A stretch of 52,397 bases of DNA from an uncultured Bacteroidales bacterium (GCA_905234765.1 CAJOIF010000012.1:1-52397), one strand, 5' to 3'; numbered from the stretch's first letter, positions 25,219 to 35,800 are shown. The notes: generated by a model not told the origin, from the letters alone. Program-made: numbers and translations.

Positions 25219-26127
25219 TTAAAACGACCCATTTTTCCGATTTTCTTCTTTTTGCTTCACAAAGACATAAATCTTGCTGGACCATTCTTTGGACTTCCTC
25301 GCCTTGACATTGGAGAGCCACCCTCGATATGCCCCTTTAACTAGTGGGAATGCATGATGTCGGTACTGTTCGCTCAAATAGGATATGTAATAGGCATCCC
25401 AGCGAAGTTTGTCTGTATCTTCTAACTCTAATCCGTTGGTTTTGAATATTCTAACTAACGTTTCTTTATTGAAATGGTTCAAATGTCGTGGTACATCATA
25501 AGCTGCCCATTTGTCTTTGTAGAACTTTGCATCGTAGGATTTGTAATTGGGTACGGCAATGATAATCCTTCCGTCTTTCTTTATAAGTCTTTGAAGCTGA
25601 GCGACTTGCCATTTTAAATTGTCAATATGCTCCAGTACATGCCACATGGTAATCACATCGAAAGTCTCGTTGGGTATCTGTTCCAAGTCCTCACTGGATA
25701 TGATTTCGGCTTTGATTCTTTTCTTTGCGATGGTTTTTGCGTCCTCTGAGGGTTCTACACCCTTGCAATTCCAACCATGTTGTTCCGCAACGTGAAGAAA
25801 ATCGCCAACACCACAACCGATATCCAACATTTTTCCCACTTTGATTCCTTTTGTTGCAATGTTATATTTATGCTTTAGGTTGATGGTTTTTATTTGCTCG
25901 TATAACTTCGGAATGAAGCCTTTTTTATTCTCCTGGTGGCTGTAATATTCCTTTGATTTGTAGTACTCGCCAATCTTGTCTTTTTCTGGCCTTGGCTCCG
26001 TAAATAGCAATCCACAGCGGAGACATTCATAGATTTGAAAATCTTCGTTGGTTAGGAATTCATCTTTCAACCAGAGATGAATTTGGGTTTTTTCCGATTC
26101 GCACCATGGACATTTAATCGTGTTCAT
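25219..26127 (-). CDS. Class I SAM-dependent methyltransferase with N-terminal zinc ribbon
   Basis: A 302-residue cytoplasmic protein. The first 50 residues hold paired cysteines (CPWCES near 5 and CLRCG near 35), as in zinc-ribbon methyltransferases of the type often seen in glycan and natural-product loci. The SAM site is MLDIGCGVGDFL (about 100-111) with GVEPSED, followed by FDVITMWHVLEHIDN (about 155-169), all standard class I motifs. HFNKETLVRIFKTNGLE near 220 is common in this subgroup. The target is unknown; sugar O-methylation is one possibility. It is transcribed toward the sensor kinase and separated from mnmG upstream by a 30-bp gap that holds a parS-like site. Confidence 0.9.
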   Translation of the reverse strand: MNTIKCPWCESEKTQIHLWLKDEFLTNEDFQIYECLRCGLLFTEPRPEKDKIGEYYKSKEYYSHQENKKGFIPKLYEQIKTINLKHKYNIATKGIKVGKMLDIGCGVGDFLHVAEQHGWNCKGVEPSEDAKTIAKKRIKAEIISSEDLEQIPNETFDVITMWHVLEHIDNLKWQVAQLQRLIKKDGRIIIAVPNYKSYDAKFYKDKWAAYDVPRHLNHFNKETLVRIFKTNGLELEDTDKLRWDAYYISYLSEQYRHHAFPLVKGAYRGWLSNVKARKSKEWSSKIYVFVKQKEENRKNGSF

Positions 26128-26135
26128 ATCTTTTC

Positions 26136-26151
26136 TGTTTCATGTGAAACA
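26136..26151. promoter_or_regulatory. parS-like ParB-binding site
   Basis: TGTTTCATGTGAAACA differs from the bacterial parS consensus TGTTTCACGTGAAACA at one base. It sits alone in the 30-bp gap between the methyltransferase and mnmG. A second one-mismatch site at the other end of mnmG makes chance unlikely. Confidence 0.78.
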
Positions 26152-26157
26152 ATCATG

Positions 26158-28032
26158 CTATCTTCCTAAGAATATGGCTAATACGTTGATATCGGCCGGT
26201 GAAATTCCGCTAATTCTCGAGGCTTGCCCCAAGGTTTCGGGTTTGTATCTGTTTAGTTTTTCCCTTGATTCGTACGATAATGATTGTATACTATGGAAGT
26301 CAAAATTCTTGGGTAGTTTGACATTCTCTAGCCGGTTCAGTTTCTCGGCCAGTTCATTTTCCTTTTTTATATAACTGTCGTATTTGCTCAAAATTTCCGC
26401 TTCCTCAAGGCACTCTCTTTCAAACCTGTCTTTTGTGTTGTAACGTTCCTTAAGTGTTTGTAGGCGCTCTGACATTTCAAACAATCCTATTTGTGGGCGT
26501 AGCAACATATAGGCCATTTTTGTCTTTTGGTCTATGGGTGAGCTATTTTTTTCTTCCAAGAGTCCGTTGATTTCTTCTGGGTAAACGTATGTTTCCTTCA
26601 AGAAATCCATAATTTCCTGTACCCTTTGCTTCTTCTCCTGGTATTTTTGGTATCTATCTTCTTTGGCAAGCCCAAGTTTGTATGACAATTCTGTCAAGCG
26701 TGTGTCTGCGTTGTCTTGACGGAGCAGTATCCTATACTCTGCTCTGCTCGTGAACATTCTATAGGGTTCGTCTACGCCTTTTGTGATGAGGTCGTCGATC
26801 AATACGCCGATATAAGCCTCTGAGCGTGATAATACAAGCGGTTGTTCATCCTTCAACGCCAAACTGGCATTAATGCCTGCCATTAAGCCTTGACATGCGG
26901 CTTCCTCATATCCTGTCGTTCCATTGATCTGCCCGGCGAAATACAAACCGTGTATTCGTCTTGTTTCCAGTGAATGGTGCAACTGATCGGGTGGGAAGTA
27001 ATCATATTCGATGGCATATCCAGGCCGGAAAATCTTGGCGTTCTCAAAGCCTTCGATTTGCCTTAGGGCTTCATATTGGATGTAATCGGGTAGAGAAGAA
27101 CTGAAGCCATTGAGGTAGTATTCTTCTGTTGTCCAGCCTTCGGGTTCCACAAAAAGTTGATGTGAATCCTTGCCCGAAAAGCGCTCGATTTTATCCTCGA
27201 TGCTGGGACAATACCTAGGTCCCACACCTTGGATTCTACCATTGAACATGGGAGAGTATTTGAAGCCTTTGCGTAAAATCTCATGCACCTTTAATGATGT
27301 ATGCGCTATCCAACAACTCCTTTGCTTGGTGATTTTGAATGGCTCTGTGTAGGAAAAACCGACAACCTCATCGTCACCTTTTTGTTCTATGAGTTTACTG
27401 AAATCAATGGTTCGACCGTCGATTCTAACTGGTGTGCCTGTCTTGAGCCGTTGTGCTTCAAAGCCGAGCTCTTTCAGTTGCTCCGTGATGCCATGGCTGG
27501 CCACCTCGCCCATCCTACCTCCCGGGAAATGTTGCTCTCCGATATGGATCAAGCCATTAAGGAAGGTGCCGTTGGTGAGGATCACAGCCTTACTCTCAAT
27601 ATCGCCTCCCATCATCGTTTTGACGCCTTTGACTTGGTCGCCTTCGACAAGCAACCCCATTACCGTGTCCTGCCAGAAATCAAGGTTGGGTGTCTTCTCC
27701 AGAAGACTCCGCCATTCGGCGGAGAACATCATCTTGTCGCTTTGGCACCTGGGACTCCACATGGCGGGTCCCTTAGACTTGTTCAGCATCCTGAATTGTA
27801 TCATGGTGCGGTCACTGACGATGCCTGAATAGCCCCCCATGGCATCGATTTCGCGGACAATTTGTCCCTTGGCGATGCCTCCCATTGCAGGGTTGCACGA
27901 CATGGAAGCCATCAAGCGCAAGTCCATGGTGATGAGTAGGGTCTTGCTGCCCAAGTTGGCCGCCGCCGCCGCCGCCTCACATCCGGCGTGACCGGCTCCC
28001 ACAACGATTATGTCATAGCGTTCAAAAATCAT
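26158..28032 (-). CDS. mnmG: tRNA uridine 5-carboxymethylaminomethyl modification enzyme
   Basis: With MnmE, this FAD protein builds the cmnm5 group on U34 of several tRNAs, improving decoding of purine-ending codons. The FAD-binding motif IIVVGAGHAGCEAA is at about 8-21, the family signature GPRYCPSIEDKI at about 271-282 and GQINGTTGYEEAACQGL at about 367-383. The C-terminal helical domain, which binds MnmE/tRNA, ends with GISPADINVLAIFLGR. Length 624 is exactly usual. In many bacteria mnmG lies near the replication origin; here two parS-like sites flank it. ATG at 28032. Confidence 0.98.
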   Translation of the reverse strand: MIFERYDIIVVGAGHAGCEAAAAAANLGSKTLLITMDLRLMASMSCNPAMGGIAKGQIVREIDAMGGYSGIVSDRTMIQFRMLNKSKGPAMWSPRCQSDKMMFSAEWRSLLEKTPNLDFWQDTVMGLLVEGDQVKGVKTMMGGDIESKAVILTNGTFLNGLIHIGEQHFPGGRMGEVASHGITEQLKELGFEAQRLKTGTPVRIDGRTIDFSKLIEQKGDDEVVGFSYTEPFKITKQRSCWIAHTSLKVHEILRKGFKYSPMFNGRIQGVGPRYCPSIEDKIERFSGKDSHQLFVEPEGWTTEEYYLNGFSSSLPDYIQYEALRQIEGFENAKIFRPGYAIEYDYFPPDQLHHSLETRRIHGLYFAGQINGTTGYEEAACQGLMAGINASLALKDEQPLVLSRSEAYIGVLIDDLITKGVDEPYRMFTSRAEYRILLRQDNADTRLTELSYKLGLAKEDRYQKYQEKKQRVQEIMDFLKETYVYPEEINGLLEEKNSSPIDQKTKMAYMLLRPQIGLFEMSERLQTLKERYNTKDRFERECLEEAEILSKYDSYIKKENELAEKLNRLENVKLPKNFDFHSIQSLSYESREKLNRYKPETLGQASRISGISPADINVLAIFLGR

Positions 28033-28043
28033 CTTATGGTCAG

Positions 28044-28059
28044 TGTTTCACGGGAAACA
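28044..28059. promoter_or_regulatory. parS-like ParB-binding site
   Basis: TGTTTCACGGGAAACA differs from the parS consensus at one base. It lies in the 52-bp gap between the start of mnmG (28032) and the end of ybeY (28085), mirroring the site at the other end of mnmG. Confidence 0.78.
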
Positions 28060-28084
28060 ATATGTTTAAAAAATTGATAGTCAG

Positions 28085-28504
28085 TTAATTAAATAATAAA
28101 TTCAAGGATTCTTCCTCTTTTTCACGCATCTCTTTTTCATCTTCATCACTATGGTCATCAAAGCCGATGAGATGCAGCACGCCGTGAATGATGACGCGGT
28201 GCAGTTCGCTTTCATATGTCCTGCCAAAAGTCACTGCATTTTCCTGGATGCGATTTACACTAATGCAGAACTCACTTGACAGTACGGTCTTGCAGTCGGT
28301 CAATGGGAAGGTGACGATGTCGGTATAGAAGTCGTGACCAAGGCGTTCTTTGTTGATTTCCAACAATTTTTCGTCGCTACAAAAATAGTAGTACAACTCC
28401 CCTACCGTCTTGCCGTAACGCTGTGCCACTGCCTCGATCCATGCCTTGTCGCGTTGCGGTTCGATGGGCGGCATATCCACATCCAATGTGTTAAATCTGA
28501 TCAT
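28085..28504 (-). CDS. ybeY: Endoribonuclease YbeY (rRNA maturation factor)
   Basis: A metal-dependent single-strand RNase acting in 16S rRNA 3' maturation and ribosome quality control. The zinc-binding signature HGVLHLIGFDDHSDED is at about 109-124 (three His of the HGxLHLxGxDH type, here with one extra Asp as in other Bacteroidota). Upstream, TDIVTFPL and CISVNRIQENA match the conserved beta-sheet. Length 139 is normal. The gene begins one base after the DUF4175 stop (TAA at 28506-28508), so they are likely co-transcribed. Confidence 0.96.
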   Translation of the reverse strand: MIRFNTLDVDMPPIEPQRDKAWIEAVAQRYGKTVGELYYYFCSDEKLLEINKERLGHDFYTDIVTFPLTDCKTVLSSEFCISVNRIQENAVTFGRTYESELHRVIIHGVLHLIGFDDHSDEDEKEMREKEEESLNLLFN

Positions 28505-28505
28505 C

Positions 28506-31500
28506 TTAATGCGTGTTTTTCTTCAGATAATACTCGTTGATCTTGTCCTGGTAATAGGGTGCATATTCTATGGGATTGGTCTTCAAGAATTCCTGGTTTT
28601 TCTTAATGGTCTGTTCGTAGAGGTACTCGTCAATCTTGCGGTCGAACTGCGAGCCTTTAAATTCGTTGGACTTGCGCTGTTCCTCTTGTTCGCGTCGCTC
28701 CTGTGCCTTCTGCGATTCCAGCATCCTCGATTCGATACGTTGGCTGCGTTCTATGGTCTGACGATTGATTCTCTTGTTGACTAAGTCCTCCTCCAGCTGT
28801 TCCATTTCCTTGATGATTTCATTCAGACCATCGTCGCCCAACTGTCCGTTTTCCTTCATTTCATTGAGCATTTGTTGCATGCCTTGACGCAGCATCTCCT
28901 GCTCGGCAGCCATACGTGCGAATTCTTCACTCATATTGGGCATAGGCTGCCCCGACTGCTTCTGCTGTTGCATCTGTTGCTGCATCTTTTTGAGTTGTTG
29001 GCTCAGCTGTTGTTGCAGTTGCTGCATGCTTTTCATGCTCTTTTTTCCTTGTTGCCCGGGTTTCGATTGGCAACTAGACATTGGCATCCCCATGGATTCC
29101 ATGCTGCTTTCCATTTCTTCCAACGATTCCGCCAACATCAAAGCGAGGTTGTTCATAGACATCATGGCAGTCTGCTGATGGCGCACCGCTACAGAGAGTT
29201 TCAATCCGTTGAGCTGCTTCATTGCGTTTTCGGTCTGATTCTCAATTGTGTGCAACTCCTCGAACACAAAATTCTGTACGGCAGGTTGGCGTAAAGCCAT
29301 GCTACGCAATGAATCGCGCACCATGTTGAAGTTGTCTGCGATTTCTTTCTGTTGTATGATTTTCTGCGATAGCGAAGGATCATCGGTACGCAAGCTACCA
29401 ATCTCCATCATCAGGTCTTCCTGTTGGTGCGAAGCGTGAACTACGTTTTCAAGCAAGATACGCATCAAATGGGCGTCTTCAGCCAGCTGTTCCATGCCGC
29501 CCATTTGCATCATCGACATCATGTTTTGTGCCATCTTCTGCATCTTTTGGCCGGCGTTTTGTTTGCTGTCCTGTGACTGTTGCTGGTTACCCGATTGTTC
29601 TTGCTGCATGGCGTCGTCGAGGTCTTGGTCGATATCTTGTTCCATCTCCTCGTCCTTCTCCATGTCGAAAGGCTGTTGCAGGTCTTTGTTCTTCTCAAGG
29701 AGTTGGTCGAGCTCATCCATCATCTTGTCGAATTCTTCCTTGGCGTCTTCGGCTGACTTTTGGTCGCCCTCCTCACCTTCTTTATTTTGATTTTCAGCCT
29801 CTTGCTTTTGAAGTTCTTCGCCCAACTTGTCCAATTTTTCTGCCAAGTCGGTGAGGTCTTTTTCCATCTTTAGCTGCTCCAGCAAAGCCAGGTTACGGTC
29901 AAGCAGGTCTTGCATGGACTGGTTTTTTTTCTTGATGTCCTGCATCATCTGCTGCATCTGCTCTCGTGGCATTTCCTCAAGGAGCTTGTCGATCTGTTCC
30001 ATAAGTTTCTGTAATTCCTCGGGAATCACCTCGTCGAAAAGCTTGTTGATCTGTTCCTGCTTCTTGATGAGGTCTTCGTTACCCAAGTCGTGGTCTTTCA
30101 TAAAGTCGGACAATTTCTCCTGTTCTTCCTGCAACTTATTCCATTCATCTTGAATCTTTTGCTGCTTCTCCAGCAGGTCTTTCATCTTCTCCTTGTCGGA
30201 CCAGTCCAAGTCTTTCTTTTGGATGAGGTCTTGAAGCATCTTCTCGATATCGTCTTGCAGCTTGTTGGCCTCTTGCGACTTCTCCGAAAGGCGTTCCATG
30301 ATGTCTTCCGACTGTTGGTTGGCGATGCTGTCCAAGGCGCTCTCTGAAGGCTTGTAATAAGTGAAAGTCTCCGAACGCTTCGACTTGGGTCCATGGAAGC
30401 CGTCGTTGTCCCACACCACGAAATACACCTCCATGTCCTGTCCGGGCATAATGCCAAGGCTGTCCATGTTGAATTGGTAGAAGAAGGAAGAGCGGGTCTG
30501 CTTGAGATCCAAGGGTACGGTCTTGACGATATTCTTTTCGATAGGTTCCTTGACTTTGCAGTTGAATGTTAGGCGGGAGAAGCCGTAGTCGTCGGTGACG
30601 AGGCCTGAGAAATACACGTCGGTAGAGAGTTGCTCGTCAAATGACTCCACGCGGATGTCGGGATAGGCGTCGGGCAGCACGTCGACGGAGAAGGGTAGGG
30701 GTTCCAGAGTGTTGTTCCATGTGTTTTCTACCTGCACGTCGAACTTGGTAGATGTACTCGCCACGAATTGATAGTTGAAGATGTCGTCTTTTGCGGTCAA
30801 AACAGTCGTCAGAGAGTCACGGGTTACGGAGACTTTCTCAGTGTCGCGTGTGATGAAGCTGAAGGTGAGGCTGGTGCCTTGCGGGACGATGAGGCGGGTT
30901 TTGCCTTCAAGGGTCTCGTTGCTGCGGTGGATGTAGGCAGGATAGCGTACCTCGCAGCGGTAGGAGAGCAGGGTGGGGTTGGGGTGCACGATAATGTGCA
31001 GTGGACGGCTGGTGTATTCACCGCCAACTACATTAAAGGTCAGGTCGTTGTATAGGTTTTTGAAGGTATAGCTGAAGTCGTTGACAGAGTTTTTGGTCAT
31101 CAGTTGTTGCCCCAGCTCGCTCTTTACATAGAAGGCGTCGGGGATACGGCCGCCCGTGACGTGGATGTTGAACTTCACCTCTTGGCCTTGGGTGGTTTCG
31201 ATTTCGTCCTGTTCAATTTCCACTTGATAGGGGAGGGGCTTCTCAAAACTCTGCTCGTAGTTGACGATACGTTGTGTAGGTTGCACGGCAAACGAGGGCA
31301 GGAATACCATCAACAGTATTAATAAAAGGAGCAAGCCAAAGAAGATACCTAGGTACTTCAAGTTGCCACGTAAGTCAACGGCATCTGAGAAGCGGATAGG
31401 GGAGAGGCGGGCGCTACGCTGCTCAATAGTGGCTGCCAATAAGGCATTGTCGGCATCGGTGGCCGCTTGGTTGCTCAATTGTATGGTGTTCAGCAGTTTG

Positions 31501-31817
31501 TCCTTGATTTCTGGGAAGAATTTGCCGATCATCACCGAGGCCTGTTCCACCGACATCTTCTTCCGGAAGCGGATCAGGTTGAAGAGTGGGATAAGGAAAT
31601 GGTACACCAAGACAAAGGCGCTGCCAGCCAGCAAAAACAGAAAGAGCACAAAGCGTCCCTTGGGTGGAAACCAGGAAAAATACTCCAGTCCATTGATGAG
31701 CAGATAGAAGACAATCCACAACACGGCACCCACCAACACACCTTGTATCAGGCGGTTGAGGTAGTACTTCCGCGTGAAGCCCTCGATTTTCTCTATCAAT
31801 TTGTTTGGTGCAGACAT
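28506..31817 (-). CDS. DUF4175 family membrane protein with long Q/M-rich coiled coil
   Basis: A 1,103-residue protein of a family well known in Bacteroidota but of unknown function. Two hydrophobic segments at the N-terminus (about 18-60) and one near 155-175 anchor it; next comes a large beta-rich periplasmic region (about 180-480) with Ig-like strands. From about 500 to the end it is a charged coiled coil very rich in Q, E, K and M (KKMQQQMQQQKQSG, MMSMMQMGGM). The start at 31817 (ATG) is preferred to a GTG two codons upstream. ybeY follows at once, and a tRNA-Thr precedes it. Low-complexity Gln/Met tracts may invite length change. Confidence 0.9.
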   Translation of the reverse strand: MSAPNKLIEKIEGFTRKYYLNRLIQGVLVGAVLWIVFYLLINGLEYFSWFPPKGRFVLFLFLLAGSAFVLVYHFLIPLFNLIRFRKKMSVEQASVMIGKFFPEIKDKLLNTIQLSNQAATDADNALLAATIEQRSARLSPIRFSDAVDLRGNLKYLGIFFGLLLLLILLMVFLPSFAVQPTQRIVNYEQSFEKPLPYQVEIEQDEIETTQGQEVKFNIHVTGGRIPDAFYVKSELGQQLMTKNSVNDFSYTFKNLYNDLTFNVVGGEYTSRPLHIIVHPNPTLLSYRCEVRYPAYIHRSNETLEGKTRLIVPQGTSLTFSFITRDTEKVSVTRDSLTTVLTAKDDIFNYQFVASTSTKFDVQVENTWNNTLEPLPFSVDVLPDAYPDIRVESFDEQLSTDVYFSGLVTDDYGFSRLTFNCKVKEPIEKNIVKTVPLDLKQTRSSFFYQFNMDSLGIMPGQDMEVYFVVWDNDGFHGPKSKRSETFTYYKPSESALDSIANQQSEDIMERLSEKSQEANKLQDDIEKMLQDLIQKKDLDWSDKEKMKDLLEKQQKIQDEWNKLQEEQEKLSDFMKDHDLGNEDLIKKQEQINKLFDEVIPEELQKLMEQIDKLLEEMPREQMQQMMQDIKKKNQSMQDLLDRNLALLEQLKMEKDLTDLAEKLDKLGEELQKQEAENQNKEGEEGDQKSAEDAKEEFDKMMDELDQLLEKNKDLQQPFDMEKDEEMEQDIDQDLDDAMQQEQSGNQQQSQDSKQNAGQKMQKMAQNMMSMMQMGGMEQLAEDAHLMRILLENVVHASHQQEDLMMEIGSLRTDDPSLSQKIIQQKEIADNFNMVRDSLRSMALRQPAVQNFVFEELHTIENQTENAMKQLNGLKLSVAVRHQQTAMMSMNNLALMLAESLEEMESSMESMGMPMSSCQSKPGQQGKKSMKSMQQLQQQLSQQLKKMQQQMQQQKQSGQPMPNMSEEFARMAAEQEMLRQGMQQMLNEMKENGQLGDDGLNEIIKEMEQLEEDLVNKRINRQTIERSQRIESRMLESQKAQERREQEEQRKSNEFKGSQFDRKIDEYLYEQTIKKNQEFLKTNPIEYAPYYQDKINEYYLKKNTH

Positions 31818-31891
31818 TTCCACATTAGATTAATCTGCAAAAATAGTGAATTTTCGCGAAAGAGAAGGAATTATAGTCGCTTTTGGGCAAC

Positions 31892-31920
31892 AAAAAAAGA
31901 GTTTCGGAACGAAACTCTTC
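31892..31920 (-). terminator. Rho-independent terminator of tRNA-Thr
   Basis: On the minus strand GAAGAGTTTCG, a three-base loop and CGAAACTC are followed by TTTTTTT. The near-perfect stem and T run lie 7 nt after the tRNA end. Confidence 0.85.
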
Positions 31921-31926
31921 TGCATG

Positions 31927-31999
<73 letters not shown>

Positions 32000-32272
32000 C
32001 TCTCAATGCGGCTGCAAAAATACAACTTTTTTGAAAAATGAAATACAATTTTCTGAAAAAACTGTTTTTTTAGATTCCCATCTTGATATCTATTAAAGGC
32101 GGTTCAATTAGATTTTGACCGCCAAACTTCAATTTTTTTCCAAGCCTTATTGTAATTTCGTAAATTTGCCCTCATTAATCCGAAAGTCTAATCAAGCAAT
32201 ACAAAAAGTCCCATCCTTCCCGGACCGGAGGAGAATAGAAAACGGAAAACATAAATTTTAAATATCAAATAA
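32000..32272. other. Intergenic leader region before the surface-protein operon
   Basis: 273 bp between divergent units: tRNA-Thr and DUF4175 leave on the minus strand and the surface-protein genes on the plus strand. TAAATTTG at 32161-32168 matches the -7 box of Bacteroidota promoters on the plus strand, but no TTG stands at the right distance, so it is a weak call. If used, the leader would be about 100 nt long. I see no gene in it. Confidence 0.4.
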
Positions 32273-32785
32273 ATGAAAATAAATGCTTTACGAATTAAAA
32301 AGGTGTTACATGCCGTCTTAATTGTCCTTCTGCTGAGTGTTGTGGAATCGACAAAAGCTTATACGGTTCACTACGACGATGCACAGTTAACTTCTCCTCG
32401 TGCGGGAGATGCTATTCATTATGACTTTTCGGCGGTATGTAGCACGGGGCAGACCTTGTATTATAGAATAACTGATGAGGCCACTCACGAAGCCCAACTT
32501 ACCTATCCTCGTCATGGGTATTCGGTTTCTGAGCTTACTAGTTCTATCAGTGTTGGAACATATACTTATTGGTATGGCTACTCGGAACCTGTAGGGGATA
32601 TTGTTATTCCTGATTGTGTAGAATATGATGGAATCACTTATTCGATTACTTCTATTGGAGAGCACGCGTTTGGGACCGCTACTGAGAATACTGGTACGGG
32701 AACAGCGTGCATTTACGTTTACAAAGCATGTGTGGGTATTACTTCGGTTTTAATACCATCATCAGTAACAAGTATAGGTAATTAG
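32273..32785 (+). CDS. BspA-like surface protein, N-terminal fragment ended by an in-frame amber stop
   Basis: First part of a large exported protein. The signal peptide runs to about residue 29 (VLHAVLIVLLLSVVESTKA), and BspA-type leucine-rich repeats begin near 115 (GDIVIPDCVEYDGITYSITSIGEHAF, then TSVLIPSSVTSIGN). The frame meets TAG at 32783, just where the repeat consensus SIGxxAF expects an ordinary residue, and resumes unchanged with AFGKCTGIKTISLPNS in the same frame. The rest of the gene (32834-36568) is open for over 1,200 codons and ends in a T9SS sorting domain. If translated as is, only 170 residues are made and none would be sorted by T9SS. It could be a fresh nonsense mutation, a suppressed stop or a sequencing error. 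Confidence 0.8.
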   Translation: MKINALRIKKVLHAVLIVLLLSVVESTKAYTVHYDDAQLTSPRAGDAIHYDFSAVCSTGQTLYYRITDEATHEAQLTYPRHGYSVSELTSSISVGTYTYWYGYSEPVGDIVIPDCVEYDGITYSITSIGEHAFGTATENTGTGTACIYVYKACVGITSVLIPSSVTSIGN

Positions 32786-32833
32786 GCGTTTGGAAAATGT
32801 ACTGGAATAAAAACTATTTCCCTCCCGAATTCA

Positions 32834-35800
32834 TTGAGCTCGATTGGAATTAATGCCTTTTACAAATGTAATAGCTTGACTTCGATCATTTCTTTTGCTG
32901 AAACACCCCCAACCCTGGGTAATAATGCATTTAATTATGTTGATAAATCGATCCCTGTACAGATCCCCTGTGGCTCTTTGCAAGACTATCATAACACTAG
33001 TGGTTGGAACGACTTTACCAATTATGTTACTCCTTGTGCTCCAACAGGAGGCGTTAATAGTCGATTTTCCATTGGCAATACAACCCAAGTTTATTTCTCA
33101 CAAGGCAACCTTCAATTTCAAGCGTCTACCAACACATGGCGTTTTGCAGAAAACCAATGGGATGCTATCGGAGAAGACAATGCTAATATTTCAGATTCTT
33201 ATGATGGTTGGATAGACCTTTTTGGTTGGGGTACAGGCGATGATCCTAATCCTACCCAATGCACAGCTTTTAATTCTGATTACGAGTCGTTTGTTGATTG
33301 GGGTTCTAACCCTATCAGTAATGGCGGCAACACAGCTAATTTGTGGCGTACGCTTACCGATGATGAATGGGATTATTTGTTGTTTTCCCGTGTTACTATA
33401 TCGGGTGTGCGTTATGCAAAAGCAACAGTAAACGGAGTGGCTGGATTGATTATACTACCTGACGATTGGAGCAGTTCCTATTACACATTGAATAACGCCA
33501 ATGGTGGAGCTTACGAAAACAATACCATTTCCTTAACCACTTGGGAGAGTGTTTTTGAAGCTCATGGTGCCGTGTTTCTTCCTGCCGCAGGTATTCGTGG
33601 AGGTACAACGGTCTATTATGCTGGTATGGATGGGTTCTATTGGTCATCCACATCTGAAAATTCCGAATCTGCAAATTGCTTTGAGTTCTCAGAAAGCTTT
33701 TTTGGTTTGATTGGCAACGAACGTTACTGCGGCCAATCGGTTCGACTAGTTGCTTCCGCTCCTACTGTGTATGCCGTCAATGCTACTTCAAGTCCCGAAG
33801 AAGGAGGCTTAGTAACCGGTGAGGGTGTATACGAATTTGGACATACTTGTACGTTGACGGCATCCCCTAATGCAGGCTATACTTTTGTCAAATGGTCTGA
33901 GAACGCTATAGAGGTGTCTGCAGAGGCTTCTTATTCTTTCGTGGTTTTGGGAAACAGAAATTTGGTTGCGAATTACCAAGGCCAAAGTATTCCAATAGGC
34001 GCAATTAACGGCAAGTTCTCCATTGACGATTCGACACAAGTCTTTTTCTCTCGGGGCAACCTGCAATTCATAGGCAGTGCGGAAATACCTTATTGGAAGT
34101 TCGCTGATAACCAATGGGACTATCTTGGTACCACTACCGGACAAGGCAGTGCTGACCAAAATGTAGATCGAGACCTGTTTGGTTGGGGGACGAGTGGTTT
34201 TAATCATGGAGCTAATTGTTATCAACCTTGGTCAACTAATTCATCCCATAGTAACTATTACGCTTACGGTAGTGACACTTGTAACTTGTTTGATCAGACA
34301 GGTTGGGCCGATTGGGGTTGTAATGTCATTATCAATGGAGGAAATCAATTGAACTATGGTTGGCGCACACTGACCCATGAGGAGTGGCTATACCTCTTTA
34401 ATAATCGCAGTACTCCATCGGGTATTCGGTATGCTAAGGCAAAGGTGAATGATGTCTGTTGTGTGATTTTATTACCTGACGATTGGAATGCCGATTACTA
34501 TAGTTTGAACCAAACCAATAATACTAGCGCCAATTTCTCTAGTAATATAATTACTGCTTCTCAATGGGCGGTCTTAGAAGAACATGGTGCGGTACTCCTG
34601 CCTGAAGCAGGCTACCGGTCTGGAACTACGGTCAAATACGCCGGTTCCGAAGGTTACTATTGGTCTTCATCTTATAAAAGCACTGTTTATGCCTGGAATG
34701 TGGATCTTCGCAGTTCCAGCCTCAATGCAGGCGGCACTTACTATCGGTATTTTGGCCACTCGGTACGTCTCGTATGCAACGTACCTGTTCCTTGTTCTAT
34801 CAATGCTACAACGAATCCTGCCGAAGGTGGCACGGTAAATGGCGCAGGCACATACAACCACTTCGAGACGTGCACGCTGACGGCCACGGCCAACGAAGGC
34901 TACACGTTCCTTAACTGGACCCATGACGGCGAAGTCGTTTCCACGAACGCCGCGTACAGCTTCACGGTGACAGGCCCAGCCACATACACTGCGAACTTTG
35001 AGCTGAACAGCTACGAGATCACCGCCACGGCGAATCCCGAGGCTGGCGGCACCATCACAGGTGCGGGCACATACGACCACGGTGCTTCCTGCACGCTGAC
35101 GGCCACTGCAGCCGAAGGCTACACGTTCCTTAACTGGACCCATGACGGCGAAGTCGTTTCCACGAGCGCCGCGTACAGCTTCACGGTGACAGGCCCAGCC
35201 TCATACACTGCGAACTTTGAGTTGAACAGCTACGAGATTACCGCCATGGCGAATCCCGAGGCTGGCGGCACCATCACGGGTGCAGGTATGTATAACCATC
35301 TTGGAACTTGTACTTTGACGGCGACGGCCAACGAGGGCTACATGTTCGTCAACTGGACTGAGAACGGTGTCGTTGTCTCCACGGATGCCTCCTACAGCTT
35401 CACAGTGACAGAAGTGGCCAGCTTTGTAGCCAACTTCGATTTTGTTCATTCTCAGCCTCTTTCCTTTGGATGGAATTGGTGGAGTACATATATTGAGATG
35501 GAGGGTGTAGATGGACTAGAAATGCTCAAGAACAACTTAGGTAATTCATGTGTCCGTATACAGTCACGTAGCCAATATCTTGACAATTACACGGATTTTT
35601 GGTATGGTACGCTGACTGAGATTACCAACGAGCAAAGCTATAGGATTCGTACCAATACAGAATGCGATGCCGCGCTTATCGGAACTTTAGCAAACCCAGA
35701 AGACCACCCCATTACCATCAGCAATGGTTGGAACTGGGTGGGGTTCCCTTCTTCGCAAAATGTGAGTCTTAGCGTCGCTTTGAGTGGTTTTTCACCAGAA

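Noticed and set aside
25100..28100. Replication origin (oriC) next to mnmG
   Set aside because: The parS-like sites are clear, but I see no cluster of DnaA boxes or AT-rich unwinding region in the short gaps, so the origin itself is not called.
32783..32785. Genome-wide recoding of TAG as a sense codon
   Set aside because: Other sound genes in the window end in TAG, such as the sugar transferase (167-169) and the acetyltransferase-like gene (756-758), so TAG acts as a normal stop.
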